Below are positions 37,448 to 46,021 of a DNA stretch of 64,000 nt, in pieces (the stretch's first letter is position 1; each line of letters starts with the position of its first letter). This DNA is from Rickettsiales bacterium (GTDB lineage Bacteria > Bacteroidota > Bacteroidia > Cytophagales > Cyclobacteriaceae): contig PBTY01000066.1 of the NCBI GenBank assembly GCA_002729235.1, positions 40,328 to 104,327 on the forward strand, read 5' to 3'. Made by a program: the position numbers and the translations under genes. The notes below the pieces were generated by a model. It saw nothing but the letters and a program-made list of their open reading frames with translations. It did not search any database and was not told the DNA's origin.

Positions 37448-37483
37448 AAGTTAAGTTTATAAATTCGTAGTAAAACTTAACTT
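37448..37483. promoter_or_regulatory. 11-base inverted repeat upstream of the TonB receptor
   Basis: Perfect arms AAGTTAAGTTT (37448-37458) and AAACTTAACTT (37473-37483) with 14 bases between, about 30 bases before the promoter box. Candidate operator. Confidence 0.4.
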
Positions 37484-37513
37484 TTCTGAAAACTCCAAGG
37501 CAATCATTAGTTC

Positions 37514-37521
37514 TACTTTTG
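37514..37521 (+). promoter_or_regulatory. -7 promoter box of the TonB receptor gene (TACTTTTG)
   Basis: Exact TAnnTTTG match, 31 bases before the ATG. Confidence 0.55.
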
Positions 37522-37552
37522 CAGGAGTTTAATAAATCAAACAGTAAACGCA

Positions 37553-40138
37553 ATGAGGAAAACTTTACGCAATTATGCACTGATTACTTTGATGCTAATG
37601 TCATCAGTTATGGCGTTCGCTCAGAGCACGATTACAGGTACTGTAATTGACTCTGAAACAGGCGAAGGATTGCCAGGTGCTAGTGTTGTTGAAAAAGGAA
37701 CAACCAATGGAACAATTACTGACTTCAACGGAAACTTTAGCCTTGAGGTTAGTTCAACAGGTTCTACATCAATCTTAATTTCATTTGTCGGTTTCGAGAC
37801 CGTAGAGAAAACGGTAGATGCAAGTAAGTCATCGAGCATAGGTCAGGTGACTTTGGCTCCGGGCGCAAATGAATTATCTCCTTTGGAAGTAATAGCTTCA
37901 GTGGCTGTCGAAAGAAAGACACCAGTAGCTGTTTCTTCTTTAAAGAAAGAATTGATTGTTGAAAGAGCAAGTAATCAGGAGTTTCCTGAACTTTTAAAAT
38001 CAACTCCAGGTATCTATGCGACAAAGCAAGGTGGTGGATTTGGAGATGCAAGAGTTAACGTTCGAGGATTTAATTCGGAGAACGTTGCCGTAATGATCAA
38101 CGGTATTCCTGTTAACGACATGGAAAATGGAGCTGTTTACTGGTCTAACTGGGCTGGTCTTACTGCAGTTGCACAAAGTGTTCAGGTTCAAAGAGGACTT
38201 GGAGCTGCTAAAGTTGCTGTACCATCTATTGGAGGTACAATCAACATCGTTACACAAGCTGCTGATCAGGACAAAGGTGGATCAATCACTTATGGAATTG
38301 GTAACAACAACTGGACAACTACAGGTTTGTCTCTATCTACAGGTTTGACTGATGAGGGTTGGGCTTTCACTATTTATGGTTCAAGAACTACTGGTGATGG
38401 ATTTACTCAAGGTTTGAACTTTGATGCTTACAACTACTTCTTCAATTTGAGCAAAGCAATTGGCAAAAGCCACACCCTTTCTTTAACTGGATTTGGTGCT
38501 CCTCAAACTCACGGTCAGAGAAGTACACGTCAATCAATTGCTGCATGGAAAAGCCATCCTGATGGAATCAAATACAACCCAGATTGGGGTTACTTGAATG
38601 GTCAGGTTTATAACAGATCTTACAACTTCTATCACAAGCCTCAATTCTCTTTGAACCATTACTGGACGGTAGATTCTAAATCTGAACTATCAACTTCAGT
38701 ATATGCTTCATTCGGTACTGGTGGAGGAAGAAGAGATGGTGGTGCTGATGTACCTATTGTAGATGGTCAATATGACTATGATGCAGCATTCGATGCAAAT
38801 GTGGCAAACGGTGGTGAAGCGCTTACCTGGATAGCTGCATCTAATAATGATCACAACTGGTTGGGTGTGTTGAGTACTTACTCAAGAGAGATTACTAGCA
38901 ATATAAATGTAATGGCTGGTTTAGATCTTAGACAATATACAGGTATTCACTATTACACTGTAACAGATTTGCTTGGTGCAGATTATGTGATCAGTGATGA
39001 TAACGTAGATGGTGAAGACAGAGCGATCGGAGAAGGTGGTAAATACAGCAAAGATTACAGCGGACTTGTTGGATGGCAGGGAGTATTCTTACAAACTGAA
39101 TTTGAGCAAGGTGATTTATCTGCTTTCTTAAACTTGTCTGTATCCAATACTTCTTATGCTATGGAGGAGAGAATGTACGAAGATGCTACTTCTGATACAT
39201 ACAGCTTCATCGGATATCAAGTAAAAGGTGGTGGAAACTACAACTTGACTCAAAACCACAATGTATTCGCTAATGCGGGTTATTTCGAGAAGGCTCCAAT
39301 CTTTGATGCTGTATTCAACAGTGAAAGAAGTATCGCAACAGCGAATATCAACGAGGATGCTGAAAACGAGAAAGTATTGAGCTTAGAGCTTGGTTATGGC
39401 TACAAATCAAAATTCTTTAGTGCAAACATCAACGCCTACAGAACTTCCTGGTTAGACAAAGCTTATTCTTCTAGTGTACCATTGTATGACCTTGATGCTG
39501 ATGGAAATCAGGTTGCTGTAGGAACTGGTGAGAGAACTGAAATTGGTTATGCAAACATTCTTGGTGTTGACGCTTTACACCAGGGTATCGAGCTTGATTT
39601 CAAATACAAGCCTTTCCAGTCTCTTGAAATTGGTGGTATGGCTTCATTCGGTGACTGGACTTGGGCAAGTAATGTAGACTCAACTATCGTTAGAGATCAA
39701 AATACAGGTGATGTAGTAGAAGATGCTACCATCGATGGTCTATTCATCAAAGATTTGAAAGTTGGTAACTCTGCTCAGACTACACTGGCAGGAGATCTTG
39801 ATTACTACATTATTAAGGATTTGAAATTAGGATTCTCTTACAACTACTTTGGTAACATGTATGCTGATTACAGTGTAACTAATAGAAACACTGCTCCTGA
39901 GAATGGTGAGCTGATTCAGCCATGGAAAGCACCAGCTTACTCTACTTTAGATATGAGATTGGTTTACAGCTTCAAATTCGGTCCTTTCGATGCTAAATTC
40001 TTAGGAAACATCAACAACCTTTTGGATGCTGAGTACATCTCTGATGCTACGGATGGTCAGGGTAGTATGGCTAGCACATCTACAGTATACTACGGTCTTG
40101 GAAGAACCTGGACTGCAACTATTAAAGTAAACTTCTAA
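37553..40138 (+). CDS. TonB-dependent receptor with CarboxypepD_reg-like domain
   Basis: 861 residues. Signal peptide of about 23 residues (ending AFAQ), then a carboxypeptidase-regulatory-like domain ITGTVIDSETGEGLPGASV with DFNGNFSLEV (about 26-110), a plug domain (ELLKSTPGIYA, RGFNSENVAVMINGIPVNDME, GGTINIVTQ, about 125-235) and a barrel ending in WTATIKVNF, with the aromatic C-terminal residue of outer-membrane barrels. Imports a ligand too big for porins, with TonB energy. It lacks the SusC signature and has no SusD beside it. It is followed by a duplicated lipoprotein and an exported nuclease, suggesting nucleic-acid or phosphate uptake; this is inference. Codon choice looks strongly biased, as for an abundant protein. 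Confidence 0.93.
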   Translation: MRKTLRNYALITLMLMSSVMAFAQSTITGTVIDSETGEGLPGASVVEKGTTNGTITDFNGNFSLEVSSTGSTSILISFVGFETVEKTVDASKSSSIGQVTLAPGANELSPLEVIASVAVERKTPVAVSSLKKELIVERASNQEFPELLKSTPGIYATKQGGGFGDARVNVRGFNSENVAVMINGIPVNDMENGAVYWSNWAGLTAVAQSVQVQRGLGAAKVAVPSIGGTINIVTQAADQDKGGSITYGIGNNNWTTTGLSLSTGLTDEGWAFTIYGSRTTGDGFTQGLNFDAYNYFFNLSKAIGKSHTLSLTGFGAPQTHGQRSTRQSIAAWKSHPDGIKYNPDWGYLNGQVYNRSYNFYHKPQFSLNHYWTVDSKSELSTSVYASFGTGGGRRDGGADVPIVDGQYDYDAAFDANVANGGEALTWIAASNNDHNWLGVLSTYSREITSNINVMAGLDLRQYTGIHYYTVTDLLGADYVISDDNVDGEDRAIGEGGKYSKDYSGLVGWQGVFLQTEFEQGDLSAFLNLSVSNTSYAMEERMYEDATSDTYSFIGYQVKGGGNYNLTQNHNVFANAGYFEKAPIFDAVFNSERSIATANINEDAENEKVLSLELGYGYKSKFFSANINAYRTSWLDKAYSSSVPLYDLDADGNQVAVGTGERTEIGYANILGVDALHQGIELDFKYKPFQSLEIGGMASFGDWTWASNVDSTIVRDQNTGDVVEDATIDGLFIKDLKVGNSAQTTLAGDLDYYIIKDLKLGFSYNYFGNMYADYSVTNRNTAPENGELIQPWKAPAYSTLDMRLVYSFKFGPFDAKFLGNINNLLDAEYISDATDGQGSMASTSTVYYGLGRTWTATIKVNF

Positions 40139-40149
40139 AGAATTAGAAC

Positions 40150-41283
40150 ATGAAAAATATATTCATTTATTCTCTAGCTGCACTTACATTTTTATTTGTT
40201 GGATGTGAAGAGTCGCTGGATGACATTTATAACGATTTGGATATCGATCCGGATAGCGAGTTGATCAGTGTTGTAAAAGACTTTGAATACACATTGACTG
40301 AAGATGATTATGATATTGTTGATCAGTCATTTCCAAACTTCAGTGGTGAAGATGAGGCAAAGGAAAAAGTTCCGACAATCATGGCTGAGCTTTTCAGTTA
40401 TTTAGCCGATGGGTCTTCAGCTTTGGTTACTTATAATGTATACAATGGTAGCTCTCCATATTTTGCCACTGGTACAGAGGTTACTGTTACGGATGCTGAT
40501 TACGACGCATTAGGCTACTCTTATGGCAACTTTGATGACTTAGATGGGGATTTGCCAATCTATGCAGCATATAAAATGCCTGACGCATCTACTGGAGCTT
40601 ATCTAGACGTAACTCACGATTACTACAATGGGAGTTATGTAGAATATGATGTAGAGAGTAGAGTTGTAAAGACATCTCCTTATGGATGGATGTACGTTTG
40701 GCCTTTGCCATCTTCTACATATAGAGAGTTTTTCGGTGAGAGTTTTTCTAATTTCAGCGATACGGACGAGGCAGAAGCGAAAATTCCTGTTTACCTAAGT
40801 GAGGAATTCAAATTTGCTGAAGAGGGAACTAGCATCCTGGTAGGCTATGTATATTACGACGGTGGAGTTCAGGATGATTTAGCTCATTTCACGCTAGTTG
40901 ACGGAGAATGGGTTCTTTATGGAGATGGATTCCAGGTAACTCCACAATCTCTTTCATTCGGATTGTCTGATGGAGAGTGGGTGCCAGATAATACCATTAA
41001 GTTGACTCTTGCTTTTGATGATTGGGTTTGGATTTCTGAAAACTGGGCTGATAAAAATGCGGCAGGTTCAGAGTCAGTTGCTTCATACCGAAACTTTGAT
41101 GTAACTCTGTGGACTGAGCAACAAAGATTTGAGGCGATCACTGGTAGACTGATGGTTGCCTACCCTAACACTGAGGAAGGTCAAAAGTATTTGGTGACTT
41201 ATGCTACATGGGAACCAGGCGCTGGTTCTAGATCACTTTATGTGATTTATGAAGGTGGCGAGTTTGTCACATTCGAACAGTAA
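40150..41283 (+). CDS. Surface lipoprotein with internal duplication
   Basis: 377 residues with a lipoprotein signal ending at Cys19 (LFVGCEES), very acidic. Two related segments occur: VDQSFPNFSGEDEAKEKVP...ALVTYNVYNG near 58-105 and FGESFSNFSDTDEAEAKIP...ILVGYVYYDGG near 195-240. They share FxNFSxxDEAxxKxP and xLVxYxxYxG, so one half arose by duplication. The spacing of 11 bases to the receptor stop suggests it is the receptor's outer-membrane partner. No family is recognised. Followed by a strong terminator. Confidence 0.8.
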   Translation: MKNIFIYSLAALTFLFVGCEESLDDIYNDLDIDPDSELISVVKDFEYTLTEDDYDIVDQSFPNFSGEDEAKEKVPTIMAELFSYLADGSSALVTYNVYNGSSPYFATGTEVTVTDADYDALGYSYGNFDDLDGDLPIYAAYKMPDASTGAYLDVTHDYYNGSYVEYDVESRVVKTSPYGWMYVWPLPSSTYREFFGESFSNFSDTDEAEAKIPVYLSEEFKFAEEGTSILVGYVYYDGGVQDDLAHFTLVDGEWVLYGDGFQVTPQSLSFGLSDGEWVPDNTIKLTLAFDDWVWISENWADKNAAGSESVASYRNFDVTLWTEQQRFEAITGRLMVAYPNTEEGQKYLVTYATWEPGAGSRSLYVIYEGGEFVTFEQ

Positions 41284-41302
41284 AAACAAAATATTTCTTT
41301 TT

Positions 41303-41330
41303 AAAGGGGAAGCCACGCTTCCCCTTTTTT
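41303..41330 (+). terminator. Strong hairpin terminator between lipoprotein and nuclease genes
   Basis: Perfect 11-base-pair stem AAAGGGGAAGC / GCTTCCCCTTT with a 3-base loop, then a run of Ts. Only 14 bases separate it from the nuclease ATG. Confidence 0.9.
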
Positions 41331-41344
41331 GATTTAATTGAATA

Positions 41345-43288
41345 ATGAAAAACATCATTACACTCCTTCTAATCGTTGCTTTTGGATATCTGTCTGCTCA
41401 GACTATCCCGGATGGGTATTATGACGGGACCGAATCGCTGGTGGGTGAAGCACTTAAATTAAAATTACACCAAATCTCTAGAGGGCATACTAAAAGATCT
41501 TATGGAGAATTTAGGGATACCATTCTTCCTGACCTGGACGAGGATCCTGATAACGACGACAACATCATTCTATTTTATAAAAATGTGTCTATTCCTAAGC
41601 AAAATTTTGCATCCAACAATGAACCAGATTTTTGGAATAGAGAGCATACGTGGCCTTCATCCCATGGGTTTTCAGATGATTCTGATACAGCCTATACGGA
41701 CGTGCATAATTTAAGACCTGCTGATGTAACTGTCAATGTATCTAAGAGCAATAAAGACTTTCACGATATTGAGGATTCAGAAACCAATGCTGAAGGTGAA
41801 GCACCTGATACGTTCACAGATGATGATTTCTTCGAACCGAGAGATGAAATTAAAGGGGATGTTGCCAGAATCCTATTCTACATGGATATGCGCTATGAGA
41901 GCAAATCCCTTGATCTAAGCCTGATGGATCGTAAAACTTATACTGGAGATAATGAATTAGGTGTTTTGAGAACTCTAATAAAGTGGCATGAAGAAGATCC
42001 TGTGGATCAATATGAAATTGATCGTCATGAGAAGGCCTATGGATATCAAGGGAATAGAAATCCTTTTATCGATCATCCTGAATGGGTGGCAGACATTTAT
42101 GGAAGTAGTTATGATCCATATTTGGTGATAGATGAGTTGAATTTTGCTACTGATTTTGGTACAGTAGCTGTCGGAGAGTCTTTCGTTCAACAATACACTC
42201 TAAGAGGAAATAATTTGACATCTGATATTCAGGTGAGTGTGGAGGTGCCATTCGAATTGTCGGTAGATGGAGAAACTTATAGTAATTCAATAAGTCTTGC
42301 CCATACAGAGGGGGAGGTCGAAGAGACGTTTACTATTTATATAAAGTTCTCGCCATCAGAAGAAAGCGGAGCAAGCTATACACAAGTAGTGACACATTCA
42401 TCTGAAGGTGCCAATGATGTAACCATGGAAGTCGAGGGAACTGAAGGAACGGTCAATCTGATAAGCATAGCAGAAGCGCGTACTATGGATCTTGGATCAG
42501 TGGTATATGTCACAGGAGTTGTTATTGATGAAGGGAATAACAGTAGTTCTAGCCGAGTGATTTATGATGGTACTGCCGGAATTGTCGTTAGAAGTTTTGA
42601 CGCTGGTAATGAATCTGGGTCACTGGTATATGGTGATAGTGTTGTAGTAAGTGGAGGGTTGTCTGAATACAATAACTTACTCCAGATTGAGCAGTCTCCA
42701 ATAGTCATCTCGTTGATTGCTCAGAACGTAGCAGTACCTGATGCTAAGGTTGTAACCATCTCAGAGATTGGAGAAGAATTGGAGTCTCAGCTTGTTACTA
42801 TTAAGAATGTACAATTTGAAAAACCAGGGTTAACATTTGCTGGTGGTGGGTCAGCTGGGAATTTCAATATTTTTGATCCCACAGGTTCTTTGATCCTTCG
42901 TATTGGGTCTTCGAGTCATCCATTGGTAGGCACACTTGTACCAGAGGGTGAATTTTCAATAACAGGATTTGTGGGTCAATTCGGTTCCGATTATCAATTA
43001 TCCCCTAGATCTAAAGAAGATTTGGTTTCTGCAGGAAGCGGAACTGTACTTGATGTTCCTCAAATTGGTGTTGTAGTTTATCCGAACCCGGTTTCTTCGA
43101 CGATTCAACTGAATATAGATTCGTACAGTACGATGAGCTATACGCTAACGGATTTGAATGGAAGAATTGTTAAAAGTGGATCTGTGCAGAATCGTAAGAT
43201 TGACATGTCAGAGGTATCTAAAGGAACTTATGTATTGGGTCTTCGTATTGATGGATCTGCCCAATACACACGAGTGATCGTCAAATAA
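41345..43288 (+). CDS. T9SS-exported endonuclease I family protein
   Basis: 647 residues. Signal peptide to about residue 19; endonuclease I domain (EndA/NucM type) with DFWNREHTWPSSHGF (probable catalytic His101) and YTDVHNLRPAD near 120. Then an Ig-like segment (about 255-360), an OB-like domain (about 370-560; MDLGSVVYVTGVVID, DGTAGIVVRSF) of the kind often joined to exported nucleases, and a C-terminal T9SS type A sorting domain (VVVYPNPVSSTIQLNIDS ... GRIVKSGSV ... GTYVLGLRIDG ... RVIVK). Predicted to cut extracellular DNA or RNA at the cell surface. The gene lies just after a terminator, so transcription from the receptor promoter would be reduced. Confidence 0.92.
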   Translation: MKNIITLLLIVAFGYLSAQTIPDGYYDGTESLVGEALKLKLHQISRGHTKRSYGEFRDTILPDLDEDPDNDDNIILFYKNVSIPKQNFASNNEPDFWNREHTWPSSHGFSDDSDTAYTDVHNLRPADVTVNVSKSNKDFHDIEDSETNAEGEAPDTFTDDDFFEPRDEIKGDVARILFYMDMRYESKSLDLSLMDRKTYTGDNELGVLRTLIKWHEEDPVDQYEIDRHEKAYGYQGNRNPFIDHPEWVADIYGSSYDPYLVIDELNFATDFGTVAVGESFVQQYTLRGNNLTSDIQVSVEVPFELSVDGETYSNSISLAHTEGEVEETFTIYIKFSPSEESGASYTQVVTHSSEGANDVTMEVEGTEGTVNLISIAEARTMDLGSVVYVTGVVIDEGNNSSSSRVIYDGTAGIVVRSFDAGNESGSLVYGDSVVVSGGLSEYNNLLQIEQSPIVISLIAQNVAVPDAKVVTISEIGEELESQLVTIKNVQFEKPGLTFAGGGSAGNFNIFDPTGSLILRIGSSSHPLVGTLVPEGEFSITGFVGQFGSDYQLSPRSKEDLVSAGSGTVLDVPQIGVVVYPNPVSSTIQLNIDSYSTMSYTLTDLNGRIVKSGSVQNRKIDMSEVSKGTYVLGLRIDGSAQYTRVIVK

Positions 43289-43878
43289 TGCATCAAATTG
43301 AACCATATTATGGATGGCATGCTCATTATGACTCTAGTCATGATGAGCAGTCTCCTTTTTATGGTAAAGAGTATAACTATGACTTGTACTCTGAGCATAT
43401 ATATGGCTATTTTATTGATCCAGGGTGGGACTTTTTCGGATCAGAAACATTGTATCTCAAAATTCTGTATGCTGATTACCAGGAAGGCTTTATTATTATT
43501 GAGTTCATCGGTGAGTGGAATGATGCCTTGAATAATGATGTCATGCACCTGAAACGAAACGTGGTGGAGCATCTATTGAGTCAGGGTATTCATAAATTCA
43601 TTTTGATAGGGGAGAACATTCTCAACTTTCATGGTAGTGATGACAGCTATTATGAGGAATGGTTCGAAGAAGTGGAGGAGGCCAGCCTGTCTGGCAGGCA
43701 GGGCTGGATTGCGGCCATTTGTTTCAGAGATTTTGTAGAAAGAGAAATGGCAACATATGAAGTGGATACTTATATCAACTTTGGAGGGCAGCTACAGATT
43801 ATCAACTGGCGGACAATGAGTCCTCAAGCCTTGTATCTTGTGGTGAGTAGTCTGTTGCAAAGGAGGTTAGGAATTTAG
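43288..43878 (+). CDS. Unknown acidic cytoplasmic protein
   Basis: 196 residues, no signal peptide, rich in Tyr, Trp and Asp/Glu (IEPYYGWHAHYDSSHDEQSPFYGKEYNYDLYSEHIYGY at the N-terminus, spanning residues 4-41). A central strand-helix pattern (EGFIIIEFIGEWNDALNNDVMHLKRNVVEHLLSQGIHKFILIGENILNFH) suggests an alpha/beta fold. I do not recognise a family. Its ATG overlaps the nuclease stop by one base (TAATG), so it is made with the nuclease. Its TAG stop shares four bases with the convergent parA-like gene. Confidence 0.7.
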   Translation: MHQIEPYYGWHAHYDSSHDEQSPFYGKEYNYDLYSEHIYGYFIDPGWDFFGSETLYLKILYADYQEGFIIIEFIGEWNDALNNDVMHLKRNVVEHLLSQGIHKFILIGENILNFHGSDDSYYEEWFEEVEEASLSGRQGWIAAICFRDFVEREMATYEVDTYINFGGQLQIINWRTMSPQALYLVVSSLLQRRLGI

Positions 43879-44687
43879 CGTTTCATACGTTCTAACAGAT
43901 CAGGTAGAACGAAATCTGGATTTAGTGTCTGACTATTGAATTTGGCTAAAAGTTCATCACTAAGTTTCATAAAATCTTGAGCTGCATGATTATCTGGAGA
44001 GTAATCTTCTATGGCTTCCCCAGCATCATTGGCTTCCCCAACCTTGATCGATCTGCTCACTGTATTTTCCAATATCAATGACCCAAATAGGTCTTTGGCT
44101 TCTTCAAATTTTTTGGAAGTAAGGTTGAGATTATCATTGAACATATTGAAATAGACTCCTAGAATGTTTAGCGAGTGATTCTCAACAGCCGCCAGGTAGG
44201 TCATCAGTGTTTTTACTCCTGTCATGGAGAAATTATCAGCTATTGCTGGTACAAGGATGTTCTTAGATGCCCCAATGATGGACTTCACCAAAACCCCAAA
44301 GTTGGTAGGGCAGTCCATAATGATAAAATCATAATCTCTTCGGAAGTGCATCAACAATTTACCGACCATTTCTCGACCAAATGAGATGAACTGATTATTG
44401 CTCTCTATTTGAGTCATCTGGAGGTCTCCTGGGATCAAGTGAAGGTAAGGATTGATTACTTCTGGTTCTGGGGATATCTCATGATCGTGCATGACCTTTC
44501 TGAGATAATCATATACTGATGGGTAATCACTTTTCTCTGGGCCTATTGAATTGGTCAGATTACATTGAGGATCAAAATCGATTAAAAGAACCTTGAATGA
44601 TTTAGCCCAGCTGATACCCAGATTAAGTGCTGTGGTAGTTTTACCGACTCCTCCTTTAAAGTTGTAAATGGAAATGGTGTTGGCCAT
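43875..44687 (-). CDS. ParA family ATPase
   Basis: 270 residues, ParA/MinD-type with the deviant Walker A FKGGVGKTTTALNLG near residue 10, LLIDFDPQCNLTNS near 36 and FIIMDCPTNFG near 122. ParA ATPases position chromosomes, plasmids or protein clusters. No parB or centromere-like repeats are adjacent, so this is an orphan that more likely moves some other cargo; it is not enough to call a plasmid origin. Single gene. Confidence 0.92.
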   Translation of the reverse strand: MANTISIYNFKGGVGKTTTALNLGISWAKSFKVLLIDFDPQCNLTNSIGPEKSDYPSVYDYLRKVMHDHEISPEPEVINPYLHLIPGDLQMTQIESNNQFISFGREMVGKLLMHFRRDYDFIIMDCPTNFGVLVKSIIGASKNILVPAIADNFSMTGVKTLMTYLAAVENHSLNILGVYFNMFNDNLNLTSKKFEEAKDLFGSLILENTVSRSIKVGEANDAGEAIEDYSPDNHAAQDFMKLSDELLAKFNSQTLNPDFVLPDLLERMKR

Positions 44688-44794
44688 GCTGGATCTTTTG
44701 CACCAATTTAATAAATCAATACCAGAGTTTGAATAGTTATAGAAACTATTGAAATAATTACAATATTTATAATTTTTATTCTATTTGTTGTGGA

Positions 44795-45400
44795 TTATTC
44801 AGTAATTGGCCTTACCCGGGCAATTTCCGCAATTAAATACCGTTTTTTGGAATCTACCTCCTGACAAACGCTTCGAGTCCTTTTCTTCTCCAGCTTGAGA
44901 TAGGAAGAACCTTGAAATTTAAATAGCTCTCCAATACTTACTTTGCTCAGTGGAATTTCATCGGTAGGCTCATCAAATTGTCTTAATATATTGTACAAGA
45001 CTGGGTCCGAACAGCTAGCTGCCTTTGGGTTTTTAAAATAGTTTGTAAGTGCTAATAATACTGGGGGTGGAAATACTTCTTCATTCAATACGGGTTTAGC
45101 TACTCGCTTGAAGTTGTTTTTCCATTCGGTACCGTGAGGAGCGGCTTTTCTACCATGTTCATCAAAAGTCACGAGGTGAGCTACTTCGTGCAGGTAGGTG
45201 ACCAGAAAAGCATAGGGGTTTAGGTCGTTGTTGATGGTGATTGTATGCTTCTTCGTTTGGTGGGAATACCGATAATCTCCCAGTTTTGTTTGACGGTTTT
45301 TTTTGATTTTAAACTCAAAACCAAAGTAATCAATCAGCTTCACACAGTAATCCACTGCTTGTATAGGTACAAATCTTTTAAATACGTCCTCTGTTTTCAA
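44795..45400 (-). CDS. SprT-like zinc metalloprotease domain protein
   Basis: 201 residues with an SprT-like domain: zinc motif LHEVAHLVTFDEHGRKAAPHGTEWKNNFKRV near 70-100 (HEVAH plus a third ligand His in PHGTEW). N-terminal part and C-terminal beta segment (SIGELFKFQGSSYLKLEKKRTRSVCQEVDSKKRYLIAEIARVRP) complete the family form. Eukaryotic homologues process DNA-protein crosslinks; the bacterial role is unknown. No signal peptide. Confidence 0.9.
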   Translation of the reverse strand: MKTEDVFKRFVPIQAVDYCVKLIDYFGFEFKIKKNRQTKLGDYRYSHQTKKHTITINNDLNPYAFLVTYLHEVAHLVTFDEHGRKAAPHGTEWKNNFKRVAKPVLNEEVFPPPVLLALTNYFKNPKAASCSDPVLYNILRQFDEPTDEIPLSKVSIGELFKFQGSSYLKLEKKRTRSVCQEVDSKKRYLIAEIARVRPITE

Positions 45401-45473
45401 ATTCCTTAGCCAAAAAGTAGGTCAATGATAAATTATCTGACTTAGATAATAAAAGACATGGTAAGAAAACAAC

Positions 45474-45506
45474 AGAGCCCATTTCCAATCACTGGAAATG
45501 GGCTCT
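45474..45506 (-). terminator. Hairpin terminator after the 45528-45851 gene
   Basis: A perfect 13-base-pair stem AGAGCCCATTTCC / GGAAATGGGCTCT with a 7-base loop. On the minus strand it is followed by TGTTGTTTTC, a modest T run. Confidence 0.8.
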
Positions 45507-45527
45507 TCTAAATACTAATATGAGTCT

Positions 45528-45851
45528 TTATAGGTCACATCCAATTAGTGCTCCATAGAATTGCACAACAGCCAATAATTCTGTGTAACTCTCAGTCACT
45601 TCTGTTGTCTTGGTTTCGTCACAAAGATCATTGTATGCAGACACTACTGGATTCCAGTTGGTTTTTAGATCATCACAATTAGCTTCTGACTCTTCATCAT
45701 CGAGATAGTCAGAGAAATTTTGAATAGCATCATTGTAAGCTTCGGCCTTCTCATTACAAGAAAGAACTTCAGTTTCATCTTCCTTACAAGAGTATGATCC
45801 GATACTCAAAATAGCTAATAACATTACGGCGTAGACAGTTTTCAATTTCAT
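45528..45851 (-). CDS. Small lipoprotein
   Basis: 107 residues with a lipoprotein signal ending at Cys22 (LSIGSYSCKED) and a short acidic helical domain holding three more cysteines (LSCNEKAEAY, EANCDDLK, LCDETK) plus one at the end (IGCDL). The spacing could allow disulfides. I recognise no family. Single gene with its own hairpin terminator. Confidence 0.75.
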   Translation of the reverse strand: MKLKTVYAVMLLAILSIGSYSCKEDETEVLSCNEKAEAYNDAIQNFSDYLDDEESEANCDDLKTNWNPVVSAYNDLCDETKTTEVTESYTELLAVVQFYGALIGCDL

Positions 45852-46021
45852 AGAAATGTTTAGTTAATATTATGTAAATGTTAATTTGTGCTACGATAAT
45901 ATGAAAATTATTTTAATAAATCTTCGATTAATTAAAATTTAATAAAACCGTAAGGTTGAGAGTGAAACAATGCAAAAGTGGCTGTTGAAATTATTAATAA
46001 TTGCAACTACCGAACTGTTTC

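Noticed and set aside
37764-38051. 95-residue open frame antisense to the TonB receptor
   Set aside because: Lies inside the conserved plug region on the opposite strand; shadow.
45474-45506. Strong palindrome considered as a CRISPR unit or attachment site
   Set aside because: Single copy, directly after a gene end; a terminator explains it.
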